Assembly (NCBI RefSeq): GCF_900182785.1
Contig: NZ_FXTS01000004.1
Span: 62,001-126,000 of the forward strand
Length of the DNA: 64,000 bases
From: Oceanospirillum linum
Lineage (GTDB): Bacteria > Pseudomonadota > Gammaproteobacteria > Pseudomonadales > Halomonadaceae
Direction: 5' to 3'
Under the pieces are notes generated by a model. The model made no database searches. It was not told the origin of the DNA and was given only the letters and a program-made list of their open reading frames with translations. This document shows, one piece after another, positions 16,498 through 25,488 of this stretch. Both the position numbers and the translations under genes were made by a program. The first letter of the stretch is position 1. The number at the start of each line of letters is the position of its first letter.

Positions 16498-16668
16498 ACT
16501 TACTCTCTCATAAACAATTAGTTATTATTAATAATTCACTTAAAAAACAAAGAACTAACACTCCAGCCAGTCTTTAACGAGTGCTTTCCCATGGTTCTTC
16601 AAAGCAATAAAATGAAGTAAAAACCAGCTGGGCTGTGGTATAGAAGGCTGGTTATAGAAGACTTCATC

Positions 16669-16705
16669 TTGTCGCTACTATGCAATGCTCTATTATACAG
16701 AGCAT
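16669..16705 (+). promoter_or_regulatory. Candidate slyX promoter with an overlapping palindrome
   Basis: TTGTCG at 16669-16674 is followed after 16 bases by TATTAT at 16691-16696. The -10 lies in the centre of a 7-7-7 inverted repeat ATGCTCT...AGAGCAT (16685-16705), which could act as an operator. No regulator was identified. Confidence 0.4.
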
Positions 16706-16754
16706 CCCTGGCACTTGAAGTGCCTGAGTCCCAACCCTTGTCAGGAATCAAAAC

Positions 16755-16973
16755 ATGCCAGAAGACAGAATCGACGAACTGGAAATCAAGCTCGCCTTTC
16801 AGGACGATACCATAGAAGCGCTGAATAAAGTAATCACCGAACAGGATAAGAGGATTCAACTACTGGAAGAGTCGATCCGACAGGTCTATAACGAGCTGAA
16901 AGAAAAAGGGGATCAGGACAGTGCCGGAATTGAAAACTTCGATCCGGCAAGAGAGTTACCTCCCCATTATTAA
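16755..16973 (+). CDS. slyX: SlyX-family protein
   Basis: This 72-residue coiled-coil protein begins with heptad-rich sequence (RIDELEIKLAFQDDTIEALN) and ends with the PPHY tail typical of SlyX. Its molecular role is not established, although in Escherichia coli slyX was found through a phage lysis suppressor. The gene is alone on the plus strand and convergent with bolA, with only two bases between the two stops. Confidence 0.93.
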   Translation: MPEDRIDELEIKLAFQDDTIEALNKVITEQDKRIQLLEESIRQVYNELKEKGDQDSAGIENFDPARELPPHY

Positions 16974-16975
16974 GC

Positions 16976-17293
16976 CTATGGCTTATCGTGCTTACTGCCA
17001 CCCAGACAGTTCGGAGAAGCGGGCACATCTTCGCCCCGGCTTTGCCATTCTTCCGGCGTGTAAGCATGGATCGCCAGAGCATGAACACCTGCTTCCAGCT
17101 CTGCACTCAAAACACCATATACTTTCTGGTGGCGCTGTACCGGACGCAAACCCGTGAATACATCAGAAACCAGTGTCAGCTTAAAATGCGAGTTCTCACC
17201 GCGACTGTGTTTATGGCTTTCATTTTCTACAAGGATAACCTGAGGTGACAGCTGCTCTGCCAGCTTGCTTTCAATCGAGGTTTGTACAGACAT
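16976..17293 (-). CDS. bolA: BolA-family protein
   Basis: The 105-residue product matches BolA in order: IESKLAEQLSPQ, ESHKHSRGENSHFKLTLVS, FTGLRPVQRHQKVYGVL, VHALAIHAYTPEEW and SPNCLGGS. BolA proteins have a class II KH-like fold. They act with monothiol glutaredoxins in iron-sulphur trafficking and as morphogenes or stress regulators. The length and the SPxC end fit BolA itself rather than IbaG. No glutaredoxin gene lies nearby. Confidence 0.93.
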   Translation of the reverse strand: MSVQTSIESKLAEQLSPQVILVENESHKHSRGENSHFKLTLVSDVFTGLRPVQRHQKVYGVLSAELEAGVHALAIHAYTPEEWQSRGEDVPASPNCLGGSKHDKP

Positions 17294-17442
17294 AAAAAGG
17301 TCCTGTTTAAGGTAAGCGGGTGAGACTCAAAAACGACTGACAATAATTAAGGCCAGCATTAGCTGGCCTCACTTTAACGTTAACAGAGCAAAAATCAATC
17401 CCCAGTACAACACTTGGTTTTAGTGATAAACGAAGTATCCGG

Positions 17443-18930
17443 TCAGATATCCGGCTCTGAATCATTAGCCTTCATAATCGCTTTTTTCACTCTGTGGGTC
17501 AGCCACCAGACCAAACCGACAATCACAGGCACGGACAGCCCCGTAATCAAGTCTTTATTAACGGGCAGCCCGGCACTATAGGCGGCCCCCACAAGAATCT
17601 TCACCAGGCTCACCATGTAATAGCTGATCGCTGCAATGGAAAGACCTTCCACCGTTTCCTGCAGCCGCATCTGCAACTTACCACGCCGGTCCATGGATGA
17701 AAGCAAACTCTGATTCTGGGCCTCAATCGTAAGGTCAACACGGGTTTGCAGCAGATCTCCGGCACGCTCAATACGGCGCGCAAGATCTTCCAGGCGCTCG
17801 CTGATCGATTCGCAGGTATTAAAAGCCGGAGTCAGGCGACGCTCAAGAAAAGAACCAATGGTGAAGTAGTTCTCCACCTGCTGCTCACGCAACTCATCCA
17901 TACGCTTCATAACAAGGGAGTAATAAGCTCGCATGGCAGAAAAGCGATAATTAGTATTCGTACGCCAGCGCTCCACCTGAGCGGCTAATTGCGACAGGTC
18001 CGTCAGCATTTTACGTTCGTCAGCATGATCCTTCATGTCCGCTGCACTGGCAATAATCGCCGCAAGTTTCCGATCAACCTCCTGCAGAGAAGGACCTAAA
18101 CGGCGGGCTTCAGGCAAAGCCAGAAGAGCCATCAGCCGATAAGTCTCCATCTCAACCAACCGCTGCAGCAGCCGGCCTGCCTGATTATTATTTAGCCCGT
18201 GGTTATGGATCAAAAAGCGGCCAAAACCATCACCATGCAGCCGGAAGGCACTCCAAACAGTCGCATCACCATCCATCAGGCTACCGCTGATCAGGCGCTG
18301 GCCTTCAAAACAGGTCTTTAGCTGCTCCCGGTTCAGTGCCGATTGAGCGGTGTCCAGCATCTCAATGTGAAACGCTGCCACCACTTCCCCCGGCAAGTTA
18401 CGTAACCAGTCCTGAGGTATCAGCTCCAGGGCAGTGGACGTAAACGGCTGATCACCGCTGTCCGGGCGAATAAAGGTATAGGTCACAAACTCCATATGGC
18501 GGCCACAACGAAACTGAAAACTGCCAAAGTCCGCCTGATAAAAGCTGCAGTTTTCCGCAGGCATATTCACACCATAGCGCTGACAGAGGTTCTGCAGATG
18601 GGCAAATTCCCGCTGGCGATCTGCTTCAGGAACCAGCACCGCCAATCGGGAGACTCTGGCGGGTGTCTGCACCACAGGGAATGGCCGGGCATGTAGTTCG
18701 TTATACAGCTCCTCACGGCGCGGATGCACTCTGAAAGGAAGCCCAGTTACAGATTCCGGGAATCCCTCGCCACTGGATGGAAAACGACCGTCCAGCTCCG
18801 TACTATCGAATGCTTCTTCCGAATCTGCCTCCGGCTGAGCAGTCTGTGTATCCGGCAGCTCACTCTCAGCAGATGTCGAGCTTGTTTGTAACGCAATTTC
18901 CGATGAATGGGGGCGTGCCTCTGCGCTCAT
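17443..18930 (-). CDS. DUF3422 family protein
   Basis: The product has about 495 residues. An acidic N-terminal extension leads into the family hallmark NELHARPFPVVQTPARVSRLAVL. A long domain with many charged helices follows, and two hydrophobic segments near the C-terminus (around AISYYMVSLVKILVGAAYSAG and LSVPVIVGLVWWL) probably anchor it in the membrane. The function is unknown. I take the ATG at 18930, which has an AAGGA site about 10 bases upstream. An in-frame ATG at 19011 has no ribosome site. It follows the ABC exporter genes on the same strand. Confidence 0.85.
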   Translation of the reverse strand: MSAEARPHSSEIALQTSSTSAESELPDTQTAQPEADSEEAFDSTELDGRFPSSGEGFPESVTGLPFRVHPRREELYNELHARPFPVVQTPARVSRLAVLVPEADRQREFAHLQNLCQRYGVNMPAENCSFYQADFGSFQFRCGRHMEFVTYTFIRPDSGDQPFTSTALELIPQDWLRNLPGEVVAAFHIEMLDTAQSALNREQLKTCFEGQRLISGSLMDGDATVWSAFRLHGDGFGRFLIHNHGLNNNQAGRLLQRLVEMETYRLMALLALPEARRLGPSLQEVDRKLAAIIASAADMKDHADERKMLTDLSQLAAQVERWRTNTNYRFSAMRAYYSLVMKRMDELREQQVENYFTIGSFLERRLTPAFNTCESISERLEDLARRIERAGDLLQTRVDLTIEAQNQSLLSSMDRRGKLQMRLQETVEGLSIAAISYYMVSLVKILVGAAYSAGLPVNKDLITGLSVPVIVGLVWWLTHRVKKAIMKANDSEPDI

Positions 18931-19020
18931 GGCCTGTAGTATCCTTGTATTTTTTATCTTACTAAACACTAAATGCAGGGTATGCAAAAAAGACTCCAGC
19001 CTCACGGGCATAAAAGTCTG

Positions 19021-21570
19021 CTATCCGGCACGTAAGACCTGAAGCGGCGGCTGCCTGACGACAAATCGTGTCCCCCAAAGGCCTGCTAAGGTAATAATGA
19101 CCGCACCGGATAACGGTAGAACCAGCCAATGAGTAAAACTTAGACTATAGTCCAAGTCAAACAGGTTACGGTACAGCAGATACGCCGTCAGCTCAGACCC
19201 CATCAGCGCCAGCAAACCGGCAACCACACCCAGCAACACAAACTCATAACGCTGGATACTTCGAATCATGGCTCCGGAAGCACCCAGGGTTCGGTAAAGC
19301 GCTCCCTCACGCAGGCGTTCATCCAGGCTGTTTTTTACAGCCGCCAAAAGTAGCACTAAGCCACTGAGTAGGGTAAACCCCAGCATGACTTCAATAGCCA
19401 ATGTGACCTGAACCAGAATCTGACGTACCTGAGCCAGAATCTGACTGATATCCAGCAAGGAAACCGCCGGAAACGCCTTGACCAGATCAGGTACAATACG
19501 CCGTTGCTCATCCGAGAGGAAGAAGCTTGCCAGCAATGTCTGGGGCATGTTTTCCAACACGCCAGGGGGGGCAATCACATAAAAATTAGGCTGGAAATTA
19601 TCCCAGTTTACCTGACGAATATTGGTCACTTCGCCGGTTACTATCTGCCCGGCAAGATCAAAGCTCAGCGTGTCGCCCAAGCCCAGGTTCAGACGCTCAG
19701 CCATACCGGCTTCCAGTGACAGAGGAATCATAGCTCCGGGCTGTACCCTAAAGTCATCACGCCACCAGCGACCAGAGATAATCTGATTATCCTCCGGCAG
19801 ATCAGAGCGCCAGGTCAGGTTCAGCTCACGGTGCAATGCATTATCTTCTTTCGCATTATCAGGCACAGCATCACGGGCTGGCTGGCCATTAATTCCTGAT
19901 AGTCGCCCCCGAACAATCGGGTACAGCGGCGAGCGCTTGACCGCAGCCTGATCTAGCCTTGCTGCAAAATCCTGACGCTCAAAAGGTTGAATATTAATTG
20001 CAAAATAGTTCGGTGCCGTTTGCGGCAGCTGCTGCTGCCAGCTGGCCAACAGGTCATTACGGATTAAAGCGACCAGGGCAACAACCATCAACACCAGACC
20101 AAAAGCCATGACCTGGGGTAGTGCTGTCTGTTTATGGCTATAGAGGCTGCGCACTGCCAGGCGAGGGCGCATCGGCAGTTTAGGGCCAACCAGCTTCAGC
20201 AAGCGGAACAAGCCTAACGTCAGTATCGCCGACAATCCCATAACAGCCACTAACCCCAGAGTCAGCCATAGCGTCAGTCGGGCATCAGCGCTGTACCAAT
20301 AGATCATCACCACTAGAGCGAACAGCGCCAGGCCATAAACCATCACAGAGGATGGCGAAGCCAGCTCCAGATCCCGCCGGAATACCCTCAGAGGTGACAC
20401 ATTACGCAACTGACGTAACGGCGCGCCTGCAAATCCCATCAATAACAAAATACCGGTACCAACCGATAAGCCCCAGGGCTGCCAACCAGCCGGTGGTAAA
20501 TGAACCGGCAGCAGATCAGCCACCATGTATGTACCTATCATCTGCAGGATAAAGCCAAGCAATGCACCACACAAAGCGGCAGCAATCCCTAACAGCAGTA
20601 ACAGTCTCAGGTAAATACCGCCCATAACCGGAGCGGCAAAACCAAAGCTCGCCATCACGGCTACGGTATCCTGTCGACGACGGGCAAAACGGCCAGCAGC
20701 CATTGCAACAGCAACACCAGACAGAATCACCGCTCCGATACTCGCCAGCTGCAGATACCGCTGCGCTCGATCCAGAGCCGAACCAACAGAAGGCCGGTCT
20801 TCACGAATATCCAGTAAGCGATGAGACGGTTTCAGGCGAGGCGCAAGCCAGTCTTTGAACGCATCGATGGCGGGCAAATCACCAGCGAACATGTAGCGAA
20901 AGCGAACACGGCTACCGGGCTGAACAACACCTGTTTCCGCCACATCAGAAAAGTTAATCAGTGACCGAGGGTTCAGGCTCATAAATCCGCCGCTGCGATC
21001 CGGCTCTTTATGGATAATGCGGGTAATGGTGAACAGTTTCTGACCAATCTCCACTTCACCACCAATAGCGGCATTCAGCGCCGTCAGTAACCGCCGGTCG
21101 ACCCAAACCTCACCGGAGGCAGGTAGCTTACCAGCGCTGTCTGCATAATCTGCTGACACATCCTGGAGTTGTGTCCTAGGGTCTTTTTCCAGCTCCAAAC
21201 CACCTTTTAGCGGATAGCCACTTGCAACGGCTTTTACCGCCGATAGCTGAAAACCGCTATCACCGGCTACCATGCTGGCAAACTCTAACGTTGGTACCGC
21301 CTGAAGCCCTCGGTCACGGGCCTCCTGTAACCACTGTGCATCAATTTCACGGGGACTGCGCAGAACCAGGTCACCACCCATTAACTGGGCTGCCTGCTGC
21401 TCCATACCCCGTTGCAGACGGTCTGCGATAAAACCGGTGAGCGCAACCGTCATTACAGCCAATACCAGTGCAATAAACAAAAGGTTCAGATCACCGGAGC
21501 GCCACTCCCTTGCCAGTAGCTTGAAAGCCATCGGCCATCGTGCCACCTTGTGTTTTATCCTCTGAGTCAT
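19021..21570 (-). CDS. ybbP: FtsX-like ABC transporter permease (YbbP type)
   Basis: This large permease of about 849 residues has an N-terminal helix (LLFIALVLAVMTVALTGFIADRL), a long periplasmic MacB-PCD-like domain, and two sets of membrane helices with an FtsX core. The final helices surround GVVAGLLALMGSELTAYLLYRNLF. It pairs with the ATPase just upstream: the start at 21570 lies one base after that gene's stop and six bases after GGGGAGG. The earlier in-frame ATG at 21621 would overlap the ATPase. In Escherichia coli ybbA-ybbP also neighbours tesA. The substrate is not settled. Confidence 0.9.
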   Translation of the reverse strand: MTQRIKHKVARWPMAFKLLAREWRSGDLNLLFIALVLAVMTVALTGFIADRLQRGMEQQAAQLMGGDLVLRSPREIDAQWLQEARDRGLQAVPTLEFASMVAGDSGFQLSAVKAVASGYPLKGGLELEKDPRTQLQDVSADYADSAGKLPASGEVWVDRRLLTALNAAIGGEVEIGQKLFTITRIIHKEPDRSGGFMSLNPRSLINFSDVAETGVVQPGSRVRFRYMFAGDLPAIDAFKDWLAPRLKPSHRLLDIREDRPSVGSALDRAQRYLQLASIGAVILSGVAVAMAAGRFARRRQDTVAVMASFGFAAPVMGGIYLRLLLLLGIAAALCGALLGFILQMIGTYMVADLLPVHLPPAGWQPWGLSVGTGILLLMGFAGAPLRQLRNVSPLRVFRRDLELASPSSVMVYGLALFALVVMIYWYSADARLTLWLTLGLVAVMGLSAILTLGLFRLLKLVGPKLPMRPRLAVRSLYSHKQTALPQVMAFGLVLMVVALVALIRNDLLASWQQQLPQTAPNYFAINIQPFERQDFAARLDQAAVKRSPLYPIVRGRLSGINGQPARDAVPDNAKEDNALHRELNLTWRSDLPEDNQIISGRWWRDDFRVQPGAMIPLSLEAGMAERLNLGLGDTLSFDLAGQIVTGEVTNIRQVNWDNFQPNFYVIAPPGVLENMPQTLLASFFLSDEQRRIVPDLVKAFPAVSLLDISQILAQVRQILVQVTLAIEVMLGFTLLSGLVLLLAAVKNSLDERLREGALYRTLGASGAMIRSIQRYEFVLLGVVAGLLALMGSELTAYLLYRNLFDLDYSLSFTHWLVLPLSGAVIITLAGLWGTRFVVRQPPLQVLRAG

Positions 21571-21571
21571 T

Positions 21572-22318
21572 TCAGGCCTCCCCAGTAACAGCAACAGCTT
21601 GCTCTTCGTGCAATAAGCCATCCTGCAGCGTTAATCTTCGCTGACAGTGCCGGGCCAGATTTGCATCATGGGTAACAAGAATCAGCGTTGTCTGATTTTC
21701 TTTGTTCAGGGTAAACAGCAGATCAATAATCGACTGACCGGTAACACTGTCCAGATTGCCGGTAGGCTCGTCCGCAAACAGCACCAAAGGATCACCCGCA
21801 AAAGCCCGCGCGATAGCAACCCGCTGCTGCTCGCCCCCGGAGAGCTGGCGTGGATAATGTTTGATGCGCTGTCCCAGGCCAACACGTTCCAACCATTTTT
21901 GAGCGATAGCCTGATAGTTTTTTTCTCCGGCCAGCTCCAGCGGTAACATGACATTTTCCAGTGCGGTAAGATGTTCCAGCAGCTGAAATGACTGAAAAAC
22001 AAAACCCACCTGCTGACGCATCCGGGCCCGCCCCTCTTCATTCAGTCCACTCAAAGGCTGGTCGTTAAGCCAAATTTCACCATCCGTTGACTGATCGAGT
22101 CCCGCTAATAAACCCAGTAAAGTTGATTTACCCGCACCGGAACTTCCCAGAATAGCCACACTCTCACCAGCATAGATCTGACAGTCAATTCCCTGCAGAA
22201 TATGCAGTGCCTGGCCGTCTGCATCCGTGACTGTTCTGGCAAGCTGTTCAGTCCGTATAACGGATTTCATCTCTGTGTTAGCATTTTTCTCACGACGTTC
22301 GGAAGCGGGAGCATTCAT
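21572..22318 (-). CDS. ybbA: ABC transporter ATPase (YbbA/LolD-like)
   Basis: The 248-residue ATPase has Walker A GSSGAGKST near residue 58, a Q-loop, signature LSGGEQQRVAIARA, Walker B LVLFADEPTGNLD and a switch histidine in LVTHD. It groups with LolD/MacB-type exporters that energise FtsX-like permeases. The start may be the ATG at 22318, whose codon overlaps the divergent tesA start within CATG. Alternatively it may be the ATG at 22270 (MKSVIRTEQL), which matches the usual N-terminus better. No strong ribosome site decides this. Confidence 0.93.
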   Translation of the reverse strand: MNAPASERREKNANTEMKSVIRTEQLARTVTDADGQALHILQGIDCQIYAGESVAILGSSGAGKSTLLGLLAGLDQSTDGEIWLNDQPLSGLNEEGRARMRQQVGFVFQSFQLLEHLTALENVMLPLELAGEKNYQAIAQKWLERVGLGQRIKHYPRQLSGGEQQRVAIARAFAGDPLVLFADEPTGNLDSVTGQSIIDLLFTLNKENQTTLILVTHDANLARHCQRRLTLQDGLLHEEQAVAVTGEA

Positions 22319-23054
22319 GTCGATTCAACATCCTTTCACTGTTTATTGGGCAAGCGTCTGTCAGCGATTCGCTAATCGTTCTACGCATAGGCTGCTGATC
22401 AGTTTACTTTCAGTTCTTACGCTACTTTTTTCTACTCTGACTTTAGCGGCTGATAACAATAAGACAGAGCCTCACGGTGTCATTCTGGTCCTGGGTGACA
22501 GTATCAGCGCAGGATATGGGCTGCGCCAGGGTGAAGGCTGGGTCAACTTGCTGGAAAAGCGCCTCCAAACGCAGAGCTATCCTTATCGGGTTATCAATGC
22601 CAGCATCAGTGGCGAAACAACTCAAGGAGGGCTGGCACGCCTACCGGAACTACTCCGACAACACCAACCCGATCTGGTTCTGCTTGAACTGGGCGGTAAT
22701 GATGGTTTGAGGGGCCTGCCTCTGCATCTGATGCAAAACAATCTTAGTCGCATGATTGATATAAGCCGTCAGGCCAGTGCACAACCATTACTGCTGGGCA
22801 TACAGTTACCACCTAATTATGGTCGGCGTTATACCACAGCATTTGCGGCAACCTACCCTCAATTGGCTGAACAGAAAAAAATCCCCGTCGTACCCTTTAT
22901 TCTGGAGAAAATCGCTATCTACCCCGATCTGATGCAAAGCGATGGTGTCCACCCAAAGGCTGAGGCACAACGACAACTACTGGATAATATCTGGCCGGCT
23001 CTTGAAGCTCTGCTAAAACAGTCCAGTGAAGCTCTGCTAAAACAGCCCGGCTAA
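22317..23054 (+). CDS. tesA: Periplasmic SGNH acyl-CoA thioesterase I/esterase (TesA)
   Basis: TesA is a periplasmic multifunctional esterase, thioesterase and lysophospholipase. The N-terminus is long and basic with a hydrophobic signal segment (LLISLLSVLTLLFSTLTLA) and a cleavage region AADNN. The SGNH blocks follow: GDSISAGYG with the serine, GGNDGLRGLP, and the C-terminal DGVHP with Asp and His. A GGGAG ribosome site lies 7 bases before the ATG at 22317. The C-terminus carries a short imperfect repeat, EALLKQSSEALLKQP. It is divergent from ybbA, as in Escherichia coli. Confidence 0.93.
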   Translation: MSIQHPFTVYWASVCQRFANRSTHRLLISLLSVLTLLFSTLTLAADNNKTEPHGVILVLGDSISAGYGLRQGEGWVNLLEKRLQTQSYPYRVINASISGETTQGGLARLPELLRQHQPDLVLLELGGNDGLRGLPLHLMQNNLSRMIDISRQASAQPLLLGIQLPPNYGRRYTTAFAATYPQLAEQKKIPVVPFILEKIAIYPDLMQSDGVHPKAEAQRQLLDNIWPALEALLKQSSEALLKQPG

Positions 23055-23127
23055 GCCACAAACCAGCACAGCACACCACTGATTGCCGACAAAATGGCTT
23101 ATTTCGGGCCATTTCTGTCGCGCACTT

Positions 23128-23382
23128 CTAAATCTGCTCTGGTGCGTCAACTCCTGCCATCAGATTATCTCTGGCTTCAATCAGCTCGAAGCGCGGCTTT
23201 ATCTCACCAGCAACCTCAACCTGCTCACTAAACATACTGACAGGTCGAACCCACAATCCCCGTTCACCATAAAGAGCACGGTAAAGTACCAGGATTTCCT
23301 CGGTTTCACTGTGCCTTACTTCGCCCACCACCAAATATTTTGAGCCCTTATAATGTTGATAAATACCACTCTGAATTGCCAT
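23128..23382 (-). CDS. DUF1653 family protein
   Basis: The 84-residue product begins MAIQSGIYQHYKGSKYLVVGEVRHSETEE and has the VLYRALYGERGLWVRPVSMF core of DUF1653, a small beta-rich family of unknown role. The start at 23382 is supported by GGAG about five bases upstream. An in-frame ATG at 23415 would add eleven unlike residues. It lies just downstream of the EamA transporter on the same strand. Confidence 0.85.
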   Translation of the reverse strand: MAIQSGIYQHYKGSKYLVVGEVRHSETEEILVLYRALYGERGLWVRPVSMFSEQVEVAGEIKPRFELIEARDNLMAGVDAPEQI

Positions 23383-23419
23383 TTCCACTCCGTTTAATGA
23401 TTGAACACCCTGCATGTTT

Positions 23420-24346
23420 TTACGAACTTAACGCTTTGAGTGCTGCTTTCTGTGCTGCCGTTTTATACTGCTGAATAAGTAACCCACTAATAATAAAACC
23501 AAGGCCTACCAGAGTGGACGGGTAGATCTCTTCTCCCAACAGAAAATAAATCAGAATCAGTGAGATAAAAGGTGATAAAAAAATCAGATTACTGATTTTG
23601 GCAGTTTGCGATGTGAGTCGCATCGCCGTTAACCAACAAGCAAACGCCAGCCCCATCTCAAAAATACCGATATACGCAGCCGCTGCAAGACTCTGATAGC
23701 TAGGTAGAAGCAGTAACCCCTGATAGCTATTAATGAATAGCAAGATAGGTAATGCCATAATAAAGTTCAGCATTAAGCCGACCACTGGCTCCCGCTGATC
23801 TTTTGTATTCACAATCCAGTATCCTGCCCAGATAAGTGTACTGAACAGAGCAAGACCCACACCCGGCAGGTGACTGAACTCCAACCCCAAAGGATTACCA
23901 CGCGTGGCAATGACCAGTACACCACCATAACAAACACAGCCGGCCAGCAGGTCCTGAGCCCTTAGCTTCTGCCCTAAAAAAGGTACTGACAAAAATGCCA
24001 GAGTCAGCGCCCAGGAGTAGTTCAAAGCCTGAGCTTCCTGTGCTGGCAACAGATCATAAGCCGCAAACAGCACCACATAGTAAAGAACAGGATTTAAAGC
24101 ACCGTATAAAACCGATGCCCGCCACTGAGCAGCTGTCAGCATCCTGACATGGAACCATTTTTTCTGTACCGTCACCGTCAGCATCAGGGTCATAATCGAA
24201 AACATAGCGGCCCATAACAATAACTGTACAGGTGCCAGCTCGCGCAGTCCTACCTTAAAAGCAATGGCCACAGTCGACCACATCAGAACAGCAGTCAACG
24301 CGAAGATGTATGCACGTTTATCCTGTGCCTGCTGGCTATTAGACAT
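23420..24346 (-). CDS. EamA-family drug/metabolite transporter
   Basis: The 308-residue inner-membrane protein has about ten helices arranged as two EamA repeats. The first starts FALTAVLMWSTVAIAFKVGL and the second LALFSTLIWAGYWIVNTK. A C-terminal YFLLGEEIYPSTLVGLGFIISGLLIQ segment closes the second repeat. Members export amino acids, nucleotides or other metabolites. The substrate cannot be read from the sequence. The tail is basic and cytoplasmic. Confidence 0.88.
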   Translation of the reverse strand: MSNSQQAQDKRAYIFALTAVLMWSTVAIAFKVGLRELAPVQLLLWAAMFSIMTLMLTVTVQKKWFHVRMLTAAQWRASVLYGALNPVLYYVVLFAAYDLLPAQEAQALNYSWALTLAFLSVPFLGQKLRAQDLLAGCVCYGGVLVIATRGNPLGLEFSHLPGVGLALFSTLIWAGYWIVNTKDQREPVVGLMLNFIMALPILLFINSYQGLLLLPSYQSLAAAAYIGIFEMGLAFACWLTAMRLTSQTAKISNLIFLSPFISLILIYFLLGEEIYPSTLVGLGFIISGLLIQQYKTAAQKAALKALSS

Positions 24347-24511
24347 AAAAACTCCTGATAAAAAATCCGCCAGAGGACTGGCGTTAGCAAAAAGGTAATA
24401 TTGGGGTAAACACAGCCAGATGCTATAGTCCGTACCCTACTTACAGTGCTATTGATGGTCTTTCGACCTACGTTTGAACCAACAGAACCTCTAACAACAG
24501 CGGAGATTTTA

Positions 24512-25030
24512 ATGGCAACATCAGCACCTAAAAGCGCCCTGACTCTGAGCGATATCCAGGCTGAACAACATGAATTCCGCCAAAGCTGTAAAACACTTGT
24601 TCTAGCAACAATGAATGATGAACAATGGCCTGAAGCCAGCTATGCCCCCTTTATTGAAGATGAGGCGGGCAATCACTATATCTTCGTCAGCGAACTGGCA
24701 GCCCACACTCAACACCTTGTTGATAATAAAAAGGTTTCCTGGATGCTCATCAGCGATGAGCAAAATACCCGACAATTTTTTGCCCGTCAGCGTTTTACCT
24801 GTATGGGTCATGCTGAAGTGATCGCCAGAAACGCTGCAGAATTTGAAGTCAGACTGGAGCAGATGCAAGAGCGCTTTGGGGAAATTATTGATCTGCTGAA
24901 AGGTTTAGGCGATTTTCAACTGCTTAAACTGGTCCCAAAACGTGCGAGCTATGTGCGTGGCTTTGGGCAGGCCTACACTCTCTCGGGCGAAGGCCTTAAT
25001 CAGATAGAACATCTGAAGCGGGAAGCCTAG
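24512..25030 (+). CDS. Pyridoxamine-oxidase-fold protein (HugZ-like)
   Basis: The 172-residue product belongs to the split-barrel flavin/heme-binding group. LVLATMNDEQWPEASYAPFIED, HYIFVSELAAHTQHLVDNKKVSWMLI and RFTCMGHAEVI match HugZ-type heme oxygenases and related heme-utilisation proteins, and KLVPKRASYVRGFGQAY fits the C-terminus. A GGAG ribosome site lies 7 bases before the ATG at 24512; the in-frame start at 24446 is unsupported. Whether it degrades heme is inferred from similarity only. Its stop overlaps the convergent neighbour's stop in CTAG. Confidence 0.8.
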   Translation: MATSAPKSALTLSDIQAEQHEFRQSCKTLVLATMNDEQWPEASYAPFIEDEAGNHYIFVSELAAHTQHLVDNKKVSWMLISDEQNTRQFFARQRFTCMGHAEVIARNAAEFEVRLEQMQERFGEIIDLLKGLGDFQLLKLVPKRASYVRGFGQAYTLSGEGLNQIEHLKREA

Positions 25031-25338
25031 CTCTGCTCTTCATCTGCCCGGGAAGCCACAGGGGTATCGGAGTGCCCCAGAGAACGTTCCGGATCAATTG
25101 CATCTCTGATGCGCTGCTTAATCTCTTTTGCTTCCGGAAAGCCGGCATCAGCTTTACGCTCCCATAGCAAAATATCATCCAGCCAGATTTCGTACCGACC
25201 TCCGGTTGACGGTGCCAAAGCCACTTCAGCAAGATCATCGCTAAAAGTATGCAGAATCTCTTGGGCAATCCAGGCTGCACGTAGCATCCAGTTGCATTGT
25301 GTGCAGTAAAAGATCGTGATTTTAGCTTTTGTCAGCAT
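25027..25338 (-). CDS. SelT/SelW/SelH-family (Rdx) redox protein
   Basis: The 103-residue product has a thioredoxin-like fold with the motif YCTQCNW near residue 11. It is a CxxC form with cysteine in place of selenocysteine. STGGRYEIWLDDILLWERKADAGFPEAKEIKQRIRD follows, as in bacterial Rdx proteins. The role is presumed redox and the partner is unknown. It is convergent with the HugZ-like gene; the two stop codons share the bases CTAG at 25027-25030. Confidence 0.88.
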   Translation of the reverse strand: MLTKAKITIFYCTQCNWMLRAAWIAQEILHTFSDDLAEVALAPSTGGRYEIWLDDILLWERKADAGFPEAKEIKQRIRDAIDPERSLGHSDTPVASRADEEQS

Positions 25339-25422
25339 AGAAAAGGCTCCACATCAAACAACGAACATCTGAAAAAAACAGGCATGGCGTAATCATTAAT
25401 ATTATTGACTGGCGGAAACAAC

Positions 25423-25451
25423 AAACCCCCGGCTCAGAAAACCGGGGGTTT
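25423..25451 (-). terminator. Rho-independent terminator after the DHH gene
   Basis: A 10-base stem (AAACCCCCGG/CCGGGGGTTT) with a 9-base loop lies just after the stop of the minus-strand gene at 25489. T-rich sequence follows on that strand. Confidence 0.8.
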
Positions 25452-25488
25452 ACGCAACAACTCTGAGGCTGCTCACACAGAAACAATA

